Shown here piece after piece: positions 1 to 6,754 of a DNA stretch of 10,002 nt; within the stretch, counting starts at the first letter, position 1; every line of letters starts with the position of its first letter. The notes under the pieces are model-generated. The model was given only the letters and a program-made list of their open reading frames with translations. It was not told the origin of the DNA and did no database searches. Origin of the DNA: an uncultured bacterium (GTDB taxonomy: Bacteria; Hydrogenedentota; Hydrogenedentia; Hydrogenedentales; JAEUWI01); the NCBI GenBank assembly GCA_937895305.1, contig CALAXS010000654.1:1-10002 (forward strand). The letters are read 5' to 3'. The position numbers were made by a program, and so were the translations under genes.

Positions 1-10
1 AAAGTGTCGC

Positions 11-289
11 TTAACTTAATAGACCATGTGTCCCACATTCGCTGAAGATATACAAGCTGGGCACGCAGGAGCCAAGGACCAGGAGCAAGAGTCCGGGTTC
101 AGCCACGCATAATCGCAACACGACCAGGAGATTCGAAGTCTGTGCTATGCCCGTTTTTTCTGTGGCACTTGCAGCGACCGCGTCGAAGTCCATGGATGCG
201 CCCGTGGTCAGGCTAAGTATGGGAACCAGTGCCAGGAGTAGAATCGTCAGTGCAAAGAATGTGCTGATTTGTTTCCAGGTGGTAGTCAT
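11..289 (-). CDS. small two-helix membrane protein of unknown function
   Basis: I do not recognise this 92-residue protein. It has a hydrophobic stretch at about residues 8-30, a short polar segment (about 31-50, containing an Asp-Phe-Asp and a Thr-Glu-Lys), and a second hydrophobic stretch at about 52-80, ending in a Cys-containing tail. This fits a small integral membrane protein with two helices and the polar segment between them. The ATG at 287-289 is preceded on the minus strand by GGGAG about ten bases upstream, which supports translation. It lies 57 bases downstream of the sulfatase stop on the same strand with no obvious terminator between them, so the two are probably co-transcribed. 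The tail after about residue 75 is less hydrophobic than expected for a third helix, so the protein could be a shortened version of a longer membrane protein. That is only a suspicion. Confidence 0.55.
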   Translation of the reverse strand: MTTTWKQISTFFALTILLLALVPILSLTTGASMDFDAVAASATEKTGIAQTSNLLVVLRLCVAEPGLLLLVLGSCVPSLYIFSECGTHGLLS

Positions 290-346
290 ATAACGAAAGC
301 TCCCATTGATTGTTTATGGCTTGGATGCATATCAAATCTAAAAGGT

Positions 347-1777
347 TTAGATGCCTCTGCTATCGTCTCGGCAAGACTTATACCACGCGGCCATCGCCTT
401 CTTCATGGAATCAACACGGTCCGGGAATTCGTCTGCGAGATTAGCCTGCTCACCCGGGTCGGCTATCAAATCATAAAGCTCGAATGTTTTTCCATTGTCT
501 ACGCTAATGAGTTTGTACTGGTCGTCCATCCAGGAGCGTTGTGTTCCATGAGCGAATCCGATGGGTGCGTTGCGTATCATTTTCTCGCCCTTGAGTATGG
601 GGAGCAGGCTGATACCATCGCGGGGTTCCTGCCCTTCATTGATGGTTATGCCCAGTACATCGAGCAAGGTGGGTAAGTAATCTGAGGTGCAGCTCGCGGT
701 ATCAATCGTGCGGGCTTCCGGAAATCCGCCGGGCCATTCGAGCAAACCCGGCACACGGACCCCACCCTCATAGAGATCCCGCTTACGACCACGGTACGGT
801 CCTGTAGTACCATTCTCCGGCGTGTCGGTACCCCCTTCCGGTCCATTGTCGCTACAGAACCAGAGCATGGTGTTTTCTGCAATGCCCAGGGTGCGCAGTT
901 CATCGCGCAGTCGCCCGATTTGTTCGTCCATAGCGGTGATGCAGCCAAAGTAATGTTGTGCCTCCTCGGGTAAATCTTTATAAGGTTCGCGGTGCTTTGG
1001 CCCGGCGACGGAAGGCAGGTGGGGCGCATGAAACCAGAGCACCATAAAAAACGGGGCGTCCTCGTCCGTGGCCTCATTAATAAAAGGGATAGCCCGGTCC
1101 ATGATGATTCTGGAGTCGTCGCCTTCGAGATTATCTGTAACGCGTTCTTCCGGACCTGTCCAATAGAAAGTGCCAAAGGGTTTTTCCGGGTCGGTGTTGT
1201 TCTCCCAACCGATAGGGGTCAGCATAGGGTCGTAGGTGGGCACCTTAGCCTCGGTAGAAAAACACACGTCGAAGCCATTGTCCCACGGCGGACTGTAATG
1301 TTCCCGCGTCTTTTCCTGACCACCGCGGTTACTGTCACGCACCGTCTTCGTCAACGTGCCCAGATGCCACTTCCCGAAGTGGCCCGTACGATAGCCCTGC
1401 TTCTTTAACGCCTCGGCGAGGGTGAGTTCTTCTTCGGGCATGTGCCCTGAATTCGCGCCATTGATGCCATAACGATAAGGGTGTCGCGCGGTGAGGCAAC
1501 TGCCCCGCGTCGGAGAACATACCGGAGCTGCGGCATAAAAACGGTTGAAGCGCACCCCGGTTGTTGCCATGGTATCGAGGTGCGGCGTTAAAATCCTGGG
1601 GTGACCGTTATAGGCCGTGTCGCCCCAACCCAGATCATCGGCCATACACAGGATGATATTGGGACGCGCCGGGGCTGCCTGGGCAAAGGAACCCACTACC
1701 GTTACCATAACGCCAATCATCATTGTAATGAGAGGCAATCGCTTAATCGAAGAATACCTTGGGTTGATTAAGGACAT
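347..1777 (-). CDS. secreted arylsulfatase-type sulfatase (formylglycine-dependent)
   Basis: This 476-residue type I sulfatase (alkaline phosphatase superfamily) hydrolyses sulfate esters, probably on a sugar or aryl substrate outside the cytoplasm. An N-terminal signal peptide has basic residues, a hydrophobic core (about 18-30) and a cleavage site after Ala-Gln-Ala near residue 34. Seen motifs are the metal-binding Asp47-Asp48 in ADDLGWGD; the sulfatase signature CSPTR with Cys87, the residue converted to formylglycine in this family, and Arg91; GKWHLG (Lys136, His138); HAPH (His250, His253); SDNG (Asp310, Asn311); and Lys332 before LYEGGVRVP. The length is normal for the family. The frame is open further upstream (to 1918), but the ATG at 1775-1777 is chosen because AGGAG lies seven bases before it and the signal peptide follows. 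It is transcribed divergently from the oxidoreductase gene. No formylglycine-generating enzyme is in the window, so maturation must come from elsewhere. The exact substrate cannot be told from the sequence. Confidence 0.95.
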   Translation of the reverse strand: MSLINPRYSSIKRLPLITMMIGVMVTVVGSFAQAAPARPNIILCMADDLGWGDTAYNGHPRILTPHLDTMATTGVRFNRFYAAAPVCSPTRGSCLTARHPYRYGINGANSGHMPEEELTLAEALKKQGYRTGHFGKWHLGTLTKTVRDSNRGGQEKTREHYSPPWDNGFDVCFSTEAKVPTYDPMLTPIGWENNTDPEKPFGTFYWTGPEERVTDNLEGDDSRIIMDRAIPFINEATDEDAPFFMVLWFHAPHLPSVAGPKHREPYKDLPEEAQHYFGCITAMDEQIGRLRDELRTLGIAENTMLWFCSDNGPEGGTDTPENGTTGPYRGRKRDLYEGGVRVPGLLEWPGGFPEARTIDTASCTSDYLPTLLDVLGITINEGQEPRDGISLLPILKGEKMIRNAPIGFAHGTQRSWMDDQYKLISVDNGKTFELYDLIADPGEQANLADEFPDRVDSMKKAMAAWYKSCRDDSRGI

Positions 1778-1784
1778 ATGTAGA

Positions 1785-1789
1785 CTCCT
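1785..1789 (-). promoter_or_regulatory. Shine-Dalgarno site fixing the sulfatase start
   Basis: On the minus strand AGGAG is followed by seven bases and then ATG (1775-1777). This settles the start, because the open frame continues 47 codons further upstream without a comparable site or a signal-peptide-like beginning. Confidence 0.75.
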
Positions 1790-1806
1790 GTAAGTGACTG
1801 GTAGGG

Positions 1807-1835
1807 ATTCTACACCATCCGGATAGATAGGGCTA
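1807..1835 (-). promoter_or_regulatory. candidate sigma70 promoter of the sulfatase gene
   Basis: On the minus strand the hexamer TAGAAT (complement of 1807-1812) matches five of six bases of the -10 consensus. Seventeen bases upstream is a poor -35 (TAGCCC). Transcription would begin near 1800, giving a leader of roughly 20 bases before the sulfatase ATG. The weak -35 leaves room for an activator, but no operator was recognised. Confidence 0.35.
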
Positions 1836-1850
1836 TTTTTCGTGGTTTCA

Positions 1851-1879
1851 TTGTTTCTCCTTTTTGAGCTACGTATAAT
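1851..1879 (+). promoter_or_regulatory. candidate sigma70 promoter of the OYE-family gene
   Basis: TTGTTT (1851-1856) is followed by a 17-base spacer and a perfect TATAAT (1874-1879). The predicted transcript start near 1886 leaves about 20 bases before the start codon, including the AAGGGG ribosome-binding site. It lies back to back with the candidate sulfatase promoter, with the two -35 elements separated by about 15 bases. Confidence 0.6.
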
Positions 1880-1903
1880 TATGGGAAGTCTCAAAGGGGA
1901 AAT

Positions 1904-3151
1904 ATGATGCCCGTACAATCGAAGGAAATTTTAGGTCAACCACTTACGCTGAGCAATGGCGTTGTGATAAAAAACCGCATGCTCAAATCCGCCATGAGCG
2001 AAGTGCTGGCGACGAAGCGGCATGAACCAACGGTGATGCTGGATACGCTGTATCGCCGCTGGGCAGAGGGCGGCATCGGCCTGTCGGTGACGGGTAATGT
2101 AATGATAGACAGCAAATCGCTGGGGGAACCGCGCAATGTGGTGGTGGAGGATGAACGTAATCTTGAGGCCCTGAAGCGGTGGACCGCTGCGGGGACGGTG
2201 AATGATACTCATCTCTGGATGCAAATCAATCATCCGGGAAAACAATCGCCCAAGTTACTCTGCAAAGAAGCCGTCGCACCTTCAGCGCTGGGCTATGAAG
2301 GGGACATGGCGCAGAATTTCGGCGTGCCGCGCGCATTGGAAGAAAGTGAAATCGAAGACCTCATCACCCGTTATGGAACGACAGCGGCCATCGCAAAAAA
2401 AGCAGGCTTTACCGGAGTGCAGATTCATGGTGCCCATGGGTACCTCGTGAATCAGTTTTTATCCCCCAAACACAACATCCGCACGGACCAGTGGGGCGGC
2501 AGCCTGGAAAACCGGATGCGTTTCCTCATGGGCGTCTATGAATCCATGCGTACTGCCGTTGGCGATAAATTTCCGGTGAGCATCAAGATGAATTCAGCTG
2601 ACTTTCAGAAGGGCGGGTTTTCCGAGGAAGATTCCATGGACGTGATGCAAGCACTGTCTGAAGCGGGCATCAACCTCATTGAAGTTTCAGGAGGCACATA
2701 CGAAGCAGCGGCTATGGTGGGGGCTATCAAAAAAGAATCGACCAAGAAGCGGGAAGCCTATTTCATTCAGTTCGCAGAGGAAGTGCGGAGCCGCATTAAT
2801 ACACCCCTGGCGGTGACAGGCGGCTTCATGACGGACGAAGGTATGGCCGAAGCCATCGAAAGCGGTGCAGTGGATATGGTGGGTGTGGCACGTGCCCTCG
2901 CCCTGGATCCGGAATTTCCCAATGCCATCCTCGCGGGAAAAGGTTTTCAGAGTACCGTCCATCCCATCAAGACCGGCATCAACTACATCGACCGCAACAG
3001 TGCCATGGAAATGCTCTACTACGAAAGCCAGTTTGCACGCATAGGCAAAGGCAAGGAACCTTGGCCCGATATGCCCGCGTGGGTGGGGATGACCATGTCT
3101 CTCAGTCGATTGGGGCTTCAAGTCCTTCAAGCGCGCCGGGTACGTACCTGA
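1904..3151 (+). CDS. Old Yellow Enzyme family NADH:flavin oxidoreductase
   Basis: This 415-residue, single-domain FMN protein of the OYE/YqjM/dienoyl-CoA-reductase superfamily is probably a cytoplasmic NAD(P)H-dependent ene-reductase acting on an unsaturated carbonyl compound. The (beta/alpha)8 barrel shows the N-terminal LxNGVxIKNR segment (about 16-25), QINHPGKQ (107-114), the active-site IHGAHGYL (His175 and His178, the His-x-x-His pair), the LSPKHNIRTDQWGGS loop (186-200), TGG (305-307) and GVAR (327-330) for phosphate binding. It lacks the C-terminal FAD/NAD domains of 2,4-dienoyl-CoA reductase. Where YqjM-type enzymes have a redox-tuning Cys soon after the KNR motif, this protein has KSAMSE with no Cys. 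Tandem ATG codons sit at 1904 and 1907; AAGGGG at 1894-1899 is better spaced for the second, so the protein may begin two codons' worth of bases apart at either. The substrate is unknown, and the link to the neighbouring sulfatase is only shared promoter space. Confidence 0.93.
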   Translation: MMPVQSKEILGQPLTLSNGVVIKNRMLKSAMSEVLATKRHEPTVMLDTLYRRWAEGGIGLSVTGNVMIDSKSLGEPRNVVVEDERNLEALKRWTAAGTVNDTHLWMQINHPGKQSPKLLCKEAVAPSALGYEGDMAQNFGVPRALEESEIEDLITRYGTTAAIAKKAGFTGVQIHGAHGYLVNQFLSPKHNIRTDQWGGSLENRMRFLMGVYESMRTAVGDKFPVSIKMNSADFQKGGFSEEDSMDVMQALSEAGINLIEVSGGTYEAAAMVGAIKKESTKKREAYFIQFAEEVRSRINTPLAVTGGFMTDEGMAEAIESGAVDMVGVARALALDPEFPNAILAGKGFQSTVHPIKTGINYIDRNSAMEMLYYESQFARIGKGKEPWPDMPAWVGMTMSLSRLGLQVLQARRVRT

Positions 3152-3175
3152 ATCAGCATTTATTCTTATCCTGAT
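3152..3175 (+). terminator. weak terminator-like hairpin after the OYE gene
   Basis: Immediately after the TGA, ATCAG (3152-3156) can pair with CTGAT (3171-3175) across a 14-base loop and is followed by CCTTTT. The stem is short, so this is at best a weak terminator. The larger inverted repeat further downstream could also stop transcription. Confidence 0.2.
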
Positions 3176-3270
3176 CCTTTTCAGTAATTCCCAGTTTGGA
3201 AAAGCATTCCAGTTCCAAATTTTCGAAGTGTTACGAAACCTTTATTTACAGGGTAAATCGTTGCGAGCAC

Positions 3271-3381
3271 GAGATTGCCGCGTTGCTCACTATGTTCGCG
3301 CCTCGCAATGACGAAAAGTTGGGCGACATCCTTAAATGCCCCGTCATTGCGAGCCGAGAGCAAACGAGGCGTGGCAATCTC
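3271..3381. repeat. paired inverted copies of a 'CGTCATTGCGAG...GGCAATCTC' intergenic repeat
   Basis: Two repeat units face each other. The left unit (3271-3313) begins GAGATTGCC and ends CTCGCAATGACG; the right unit (3342-3381) begins CGTCATTGCGAG and ends GGCAATCTC. The 12-base inner ends (3302-3313 with 3342-3353) and the 9-base outer ends (3271-3279 with 3373-3381) are perfect inverted complements. The middles are only loosely alike, and 28 bases separate the units. Transcribed RNA could fold into a long stem. Similar short intergenic repeats with GTCATTGCGAG and GCAATCTC ends are known to me from many unrelated bacterial genomes, and they behave like non-autonomous dispersed elements. 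This element fills most of the 345-base gap between the OYE and decarboxylase genes; no credible gene is in that gap. Confidence 0.8.
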
Positions 3382-3432
3382 TTGGTTCCATCGACTGAAA
3401 CTGAGGATTACTGAGCTGCTCCTGCCCGTAAC

Positions 3433-3461
3433 TTGACTTTCTGACCCTATTCCTTCATAAG
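3433..3461 (+). promoter_or_regulatory. candidate sigma70 promoter of the decarboxylase gene
   Basis: TTGACT (3433-3438, five of six consensus bases) is followed by 17 bases and CATAAG (3456-3461, four of six). Transcription would start near 3468, about 28 bases before the ATG. A strong AGGAG ribosome-binding site lies at 3485-3489, seven bases before the start. The gene therefore seems to have its own promoter, downstream of the inverted repeat. Confidence 0.6.
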
Positions 3462-3496
3462 AGAGGATTCAAACAAGGGGAACGAGGAGAACGTTT

Positions 3497-5038
3497 ATGG
3501 GCACCAAGCAGCCACTGGATGATTGCCTGAGTATTCAGGATGGGCATCTGTATATTGAGGGACAGGATTGCGTAGACCTGATAAACACCTTTGGGTCCCC
3601 CCTGTTTGTATTTTCTGAGGACCAGCTACGGCGCAATGTACGTCGTTTTAAAGAGTCCTTTTCGGCCGGATGGACGGCGGGGCCGGTCAAGGTCATGCCA
3701 GCAGCGAAAGCCAACTGGAATTTGGCGGTGCAGCGTGTACTGGCCGATGAGGGCTGTGGCTGTGATATTTATTCACCGGGTGAACTGGACATCGCATTCC
3801 GTGCAGGATTCGAACCCCGGTATATATCCGTGAATGGCGTGCCCAAGTCTGAAGATCATATTCGTCGTACCATACAATGTGGCGCGCGCCTGACCATTGA
3901 TTCCGTTGAAGAAATTGACCTCATCGAAAAAGTAGCGAAGGAGCTTGCGCAGACCGCCTACGTTCGTATTCGCTTGCGGCCAACCCTGACCGAATTTACA
4001 GACCCCAGCGATTTTTCGGCGGAAGGCAAAGTCCCAACGGACGTTGTAGCCATGGCGTATAAGGGTGGTTTGTCTTTTGATGAGGTCATGGCCTATGCAC
4101 CGCGCATTATGGCTATGGACCATGTAGAAGTTACGGGGTTTCATGAGCATCATGGTCGCCACTCGCGGACTACAGCGTATTGGCGTGCACAGATGAAAGC
4201 CTATGCCCGCGAAATTGGAATGGTCTGTAAGGAACTGGACGGATTCAAACCCAGGGAGATTGATGTGGGGGGTGGCTTCGCTATTCCTCGCGACCCCTTT
4301 AACGCCGCAACGGACTACAACACACCACGCGACCTGAATCGCCTGAATAAGGTGTCCCGAATTTTGCAGGCCGTCCTGCCCGGTAAACGCTATCCTGTAC
4401 TACAGAAACTGATGGAAGGCGTGTCCGCTACACCCAATCAGATTCCTGCGCCCACGATTGAGGAATATGCGGAAGCCGTTACCAGTACCTTGCTGGAAGA
4501 ATTACCCAAGCATGGCGTAGACCCGGAAGGCATCATGCTGCAACTGGAACCCGGACGTTCGCTCCATGGGAACACGGGCATTCACCTCACCACGATTCAG
4601 GCCATCAAGAATGCACAGGCACCCTTGAAATGGAAGCACGTTATTACCGACACCACTGAGTTCTGGTTTACGGGCGGTCGCTATGAGCACCACCTCCATG
4701 ACTACCGGATTGCGAATAAGGCCGATGCGCCCTTCACCCAAAAAGTCGATGTCTGCGGTCGGAGCTGTTATGGCGACCGAATCATGCCCTTTATCTATAT
4801 ACCCGAGGTGGAGGTAGGCGACATCTTTGCCATGCTGGATACCGGAGCCTATCAGGAAGTGTCATGCAGCAATTTCAACGCCATGCCGCGACCCGCATCC
4901 ATTCTGGTCAAGGGGCGTGATGCCCATGTCATCCGCCGTGCAGAAACCCTGGAAGATGTCTTTAACCGGGATGTGGTGCCGGAGCATCTGGTGTCTTTAC
5001 GCGCACCGGAAAATGACGAATTGGTCAAAGACCGATAA
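3497..5038 (+). CDS. PLP-dependent group IV amino-acid decarboxylase (LysA-like fold), substrate uncertain
   Basis: This 513-residue protein belongs to the alanine-racemase-fold decarboxylases (diaminopimelate, ornithine, arginine and related). Seen features are PAAKANWN with the PLP Lys71; CGCDIYSPGEL (87-97); GFHEHHG (214-220) in the place of the family's GLHCHIG; DVGGGF (256-261), which grips the PLP phosphate; EPGRS (351-355); the catalytic Cys424 in GRSCYGD (421-427); and DTGAYQ (448-453) followed by NAMPRPA (461-467). The barrel and beta domains are thus complete. Diaminopimelate decarboxylases have Cys-Glu-Ser at the Cys424 position, where the Glu helps recognise the second amino group; here it is Cys-Tyr-Gly. 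An extra segment at about residues 264-318 lies between GGGFAIP and the TIEEYAEAV helix, making the protein about 90 residues longer than a usual LysA. No lysine-biosynthesis genes are nearby. I infer a decarboxylase of another amino acid or polyamine-like substrate; annotation as lysA would be unsafe. The start has AGGAG seven bases upstream. Confidence 0.88.
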   Translation: MGTKQPLDDCLSIQDGHLYIEGQDCVDLINTFGSPLFVFSEDQLRRNVRRFKESFSAGWTAGPVKVMPAAKANWNLAVQRVLADEGCGCDIYSPGELDIAFRAGFEPRYISVNGVPKSEDHIRRTIQCGARLTIDSVEEIDLIEKVAKELAQTAYVRIRLRPTLTEFTDPSDFSAEGKVPTDVVAMAYKGGLSFDEVMAYAPRIMAMDHVEVTGFHEHHGRHSRTTAYWRAQMKAYAREIGMVCKELDGFKPREIDVGGGFAIPRDPFNAATDYNTPRDLNRLNKVSRILQAVLPGKRYPVLQKLMEGVSATPNQIPAPTIEEYAEAVTSTLLEELPKHGVDPEGIMLQLEPGRSLHGNTGIHLTTIQAIKNAQAPLKWKHVITDTTEFWFTGGRYEHHLHDYRIANKADAPFTQKVDVCGRSCYGDRIMPFIYIPEVEVGDIFAMLDTGAYQEVSCSNFNAMPRPASILVKGRDAHVIRRAETLEDVFNRDVVPEHLVSLRAPENDELVKDR

Positions 5039-5065
5039 TTCCATTCCTTTAAGCTTGGGTGTTTT

Positions 5066-5095
5066 TTTGACTTCGCGCTTTTTTACGAAGTCAAA
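5066..5095. promoter_or_regulatory. perfect 10-bp dyad, possible operator or hairpin
   Basis: TTTGACTTCG (5066-5075) and CGAAGTCAAA (5086-5095) are perfect inverted copies with a 10-base T-rich spacer. The arm centres are 20 bases apart, about two helical turns, as expected for a dimeric regulator. It lies 27 bases after the decarboxylase stop. As RNA it would make a hairpin that could end the decarboxylase transcript, but the T runs lie before it and in the loop, not after it. Operator and processing or terminator hairpin are both possible. Confidence 0.5.
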
Positions 5096-5147
5096 TGAGC
5101 ATTCCCGCGTTTAATTGCGCTTCAAATTTCCTGTCCGAAGAAGATAC

Positions 5148-5177
5148 TTGATCTTCCCGCAATTCATTAGGGATACT
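5148..5177 (+). promoter_or_regulatory. weak candidate promoter of the permease gene
   Basis: TTGATC (5148-5153) and GATACT (5172-5177) each match four of six consensus bases with an 18-base spacer. It would give a leader of about 80 bases before the permease start. The match is modest and could be chance. Confidence 0.25.
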
Positions 5178-5247
5178 GGCTGCCGGGCAGGGCACTCGTT
5201 ACAGCATCCCGCGCTGTACTTTCAGACCAACACGCCAACCTAATCAT

Positions 5248-5252
5248 GGGAG
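5248..5252 (+). promoter_or_regulatory. Shine-Dalgarno site supporting a TTG start
   Basis: GGGAG is nine bases before the TTG at 5262-5264. The only nearby ATG (5246-5248) is in another frame, and the hydrophobic N-terminal helix begins directly after the TTG, so TTG is the most sensible start for the permease. Confidence 0.65.
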
Positions 5253-5261
5253 AATTATATT

Positions 5262-6644
5262 TTGGGAACCATCGGACTTGTACTTAGCCTTGTGGCACTC
5301 ATCGTCATGGCACTTCGTGGCGTCAATATCCTCATCGCCTCCTTGATTTGCGCGGCTATGGTCGCCATTACCAATAACCAGTCCCTCGTCGAGGCGCTCA
5401 GCACCGATTACATCAAATCCATGATGGGCTTCGCGGGTGCCTTTTTTACGCTCTTTCTCACGGGTGCTGTATTCGGTCAGATCATGGCTGAGAGTGGTGC
5501 CGCGAACTCTATGGCCATCGCATTGCGTCGTGTTTTCGGTGATCAGCGTTCCCTGCTCATCATCGTCGTCGCGACCACTATCCTCACCTATGGTGGCGTC
5601 AATGTTTTTATCGTGGTCTTTGCCCTCTATCCCCTCGCTGTCGGACTGGTTCACCGCGCAAACATCCCCAAGCGACTCCTGGTCGGCGCAGTCGCACTCG
5701 GTGCGGGTACCTACACCATGACAGCGCTCCCCGGTTCGCCCTCCATTCACAATAACATTTCTGCCCAGGCACTGGGGACCACCCTCACGGCAGGACCCAT
5801 TCTGGGTCTTATTGCAGGTGCTGTCATGTTCGCCCTTGGCATGGCCTACCTCACGTGGCAGGAACGCAGTGCCCGAGCCCGGGGCGAAGTATTCACGCCG
5901 GGCAATCACGATGCAGCGATTGAATCCAATCCCTCAGAAGATGAACTGCCCAATTGGTTGAACGCTGCACTGCCACTCACTGCAGTTATTCTGTTCATCG
6001 TGGTACCCCGTCTTCTACTCTCCTTTAACACCGATGCGCTTGCACAAGTGCCCGAAGAACATTCCGTCTTCATCCAGCTACTCGCACTTTCCAAAAGTAA
6101 TCCTGTATTCTGGACCAGCCTCGCGCTCGTCGTCGGCATACTACTTGCCGTCATACTCAATCGCCGCTACCTGGATAATCCGCTCAAGACCATTAGTAGC
6201 GGTGCAGAAAAATGCGCCCTGCCCCTCCTGAACACTGCAGCGGTCATTGGCTTCGGCGGTGTCGTTAGCACGACGCCCATCTTCGAGACCTTTGCCAATA
6301 CGTTCACCGATTCCGCGCTCCCACCCCTTGTTGCAGCCACCCTTTCCATCAACGTCATCGCTGGTATCACCGGCTCCGCCTCTGGCGGACTTCAAATCTG
6401 GATGTCTACCTTCGCCCAACAATTCCTCGATACAGGCCTGAACCCCGGCACCCTTCATCGGGTCGTCACCATAGCAAGCGGTATGTTCGACTCCCTCCCC
6501 CATTCCGGCGCCATCATAACCATGCTCACCATCTGTGGTCTTACCCACCGCGAAGCCTATAAAGACATTATGGTGGTCACTATCCTCATCCCATCCATCG
6601 CGACCGCGGTCATCCTGATTATTGCCATCCTGACCGGGGGCTGA
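5262..6644 (+). CDS. GntP-family carboxylate/gluconate:H+ symporter
   Basis: This 460-residue integral membrane protein imports a sugar acid or other small carboxylate with protons. Known members of the family take gluconate and related acids, and others take hydroxybutyrate-type acids. Hydrophobic helices appear at about 3-18, 20-37, 54-74, 98-126, 138-155, 176-197, 232-254, 281-299, 319-335, 353-372 and 434-458, with a charged cytoplasmic-type loop at 200-230. Family-like landmarks are the TYGGVNVFIVVF stretch (109-120), ALPGSPSIHNN (155-165), GSASGG (371-376) and SLPHSGA (411-417), which belong to the conserved substrate-binding hairpins. The length is typical. It starts with TTG. Its coding strand is strikingly pyrimidine-rich, with Leu, Ile and Val codons mostly ending in C or T (CTC, ATC, GTC), unlike the CTG-rich decarboxylase; hydrophobic composition explains only part of this. 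The exact substrate cannot be read from sequence. Confidence 0.87.
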   Translation: MGTIGLVLSLVALIVMALRGVNILIASLICAAMVAITNNQSLVEALSTDYIKSMMGFAGAFFTLFLTGAVFGQIMAESGAANSMAIALRRVFGDQRSLLIIVVATTILTYGGVNVFIVVFALYPLAVGLVHRANIPKRLLVGAVALGAGTYTMTALPGSPSIHNNISAQALGTTLTAGPILGLIAGAVMFALGMAYLTWQERSARARGEVFTPGNHDAAIESNPSEDELPNWLNAALPLTAVILFIVVPRLLLSFNTDALAQVPEEHSVFIQLLALSKSNPVFWTSLALVVGILLAVILNRRYLDNPLKTISSGAEKCALPLLNTAAVIGFGGVVSTTPIFETFANTFTDSALPPLVAATLSINVIAGITGSASGGLQIWMSTFAQQFLDTGLNPGTLHRVVTIASGMFDSLPHSGAIITMLTICGLTHREAYKDIMVVTILIPSIATAVILIIAILTGG

Positions 6645-6653
6645 TTAAAGTTT

Positions 6654-6678
6654 GCGCCCCAGGCTAAAGCTTGGGCGC
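6654..6678. repeat. GC-rich palindrome after the permease gene
   Basis: GCGCCC (6654-6659) pairs with GGGCGC (6673-6678), and inside it AGGC pairs with GCTT around a TAAA loop, with one bulged C. It begins ten bases after the permease stop and could end or stabilise that transcript. No T run follows, so it is not a classical intrinsic terminator. Alternative pairing of TTGCGC (6652-6657) with GCGCAA (6682-6687) is also possible. Its AGGCTAAAGC core resembles the arm of the next hairpin. Confidence 0.45.
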
Positions 6679-6754
6679 GTTGCGCAAGGCCGACAAAGGA
6701 GCGCGAATGACCTGATTCTTGGAGTAGTCGGACATTCCTCATTGGACAGGGTAC

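Noticed and set aside
1778..1918. Longer sulfatase N-terminus starting at 1918
   Set aside because: It would bury the signal peptide behind 47 residues, overlap the OYE start and promoter, and ignore the AGGAG placed seven bases before the ATG at 1777.
3271..3381. CRISPR array or IS element
   Set aside because: There are only two units, inverted rather than direct, with no regular spacers and no transposase gene.
3181..3414. Short open frames on both strands across the 3152-3496 gap
   Set aside because: They are formed by the inverted repeat itself, have no ribosome-binding site or recognisable protein character, and overlap each other.
3497..5038. Straight assignment as lysA
   Set aside because: The substrate-site Cys-Glu-Ser motif is changed, the protein is much longer than usual, and no lysine genes are nearby.
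5244..5909. 221-residue antisense open frame inside the permease gene
   Set aside because: Its composition (Gly, Asp, His, Glu rich without structure) is the usual mirror of a hydrophobic protein gene; the plus-strand frame has clear helices and family motifs.
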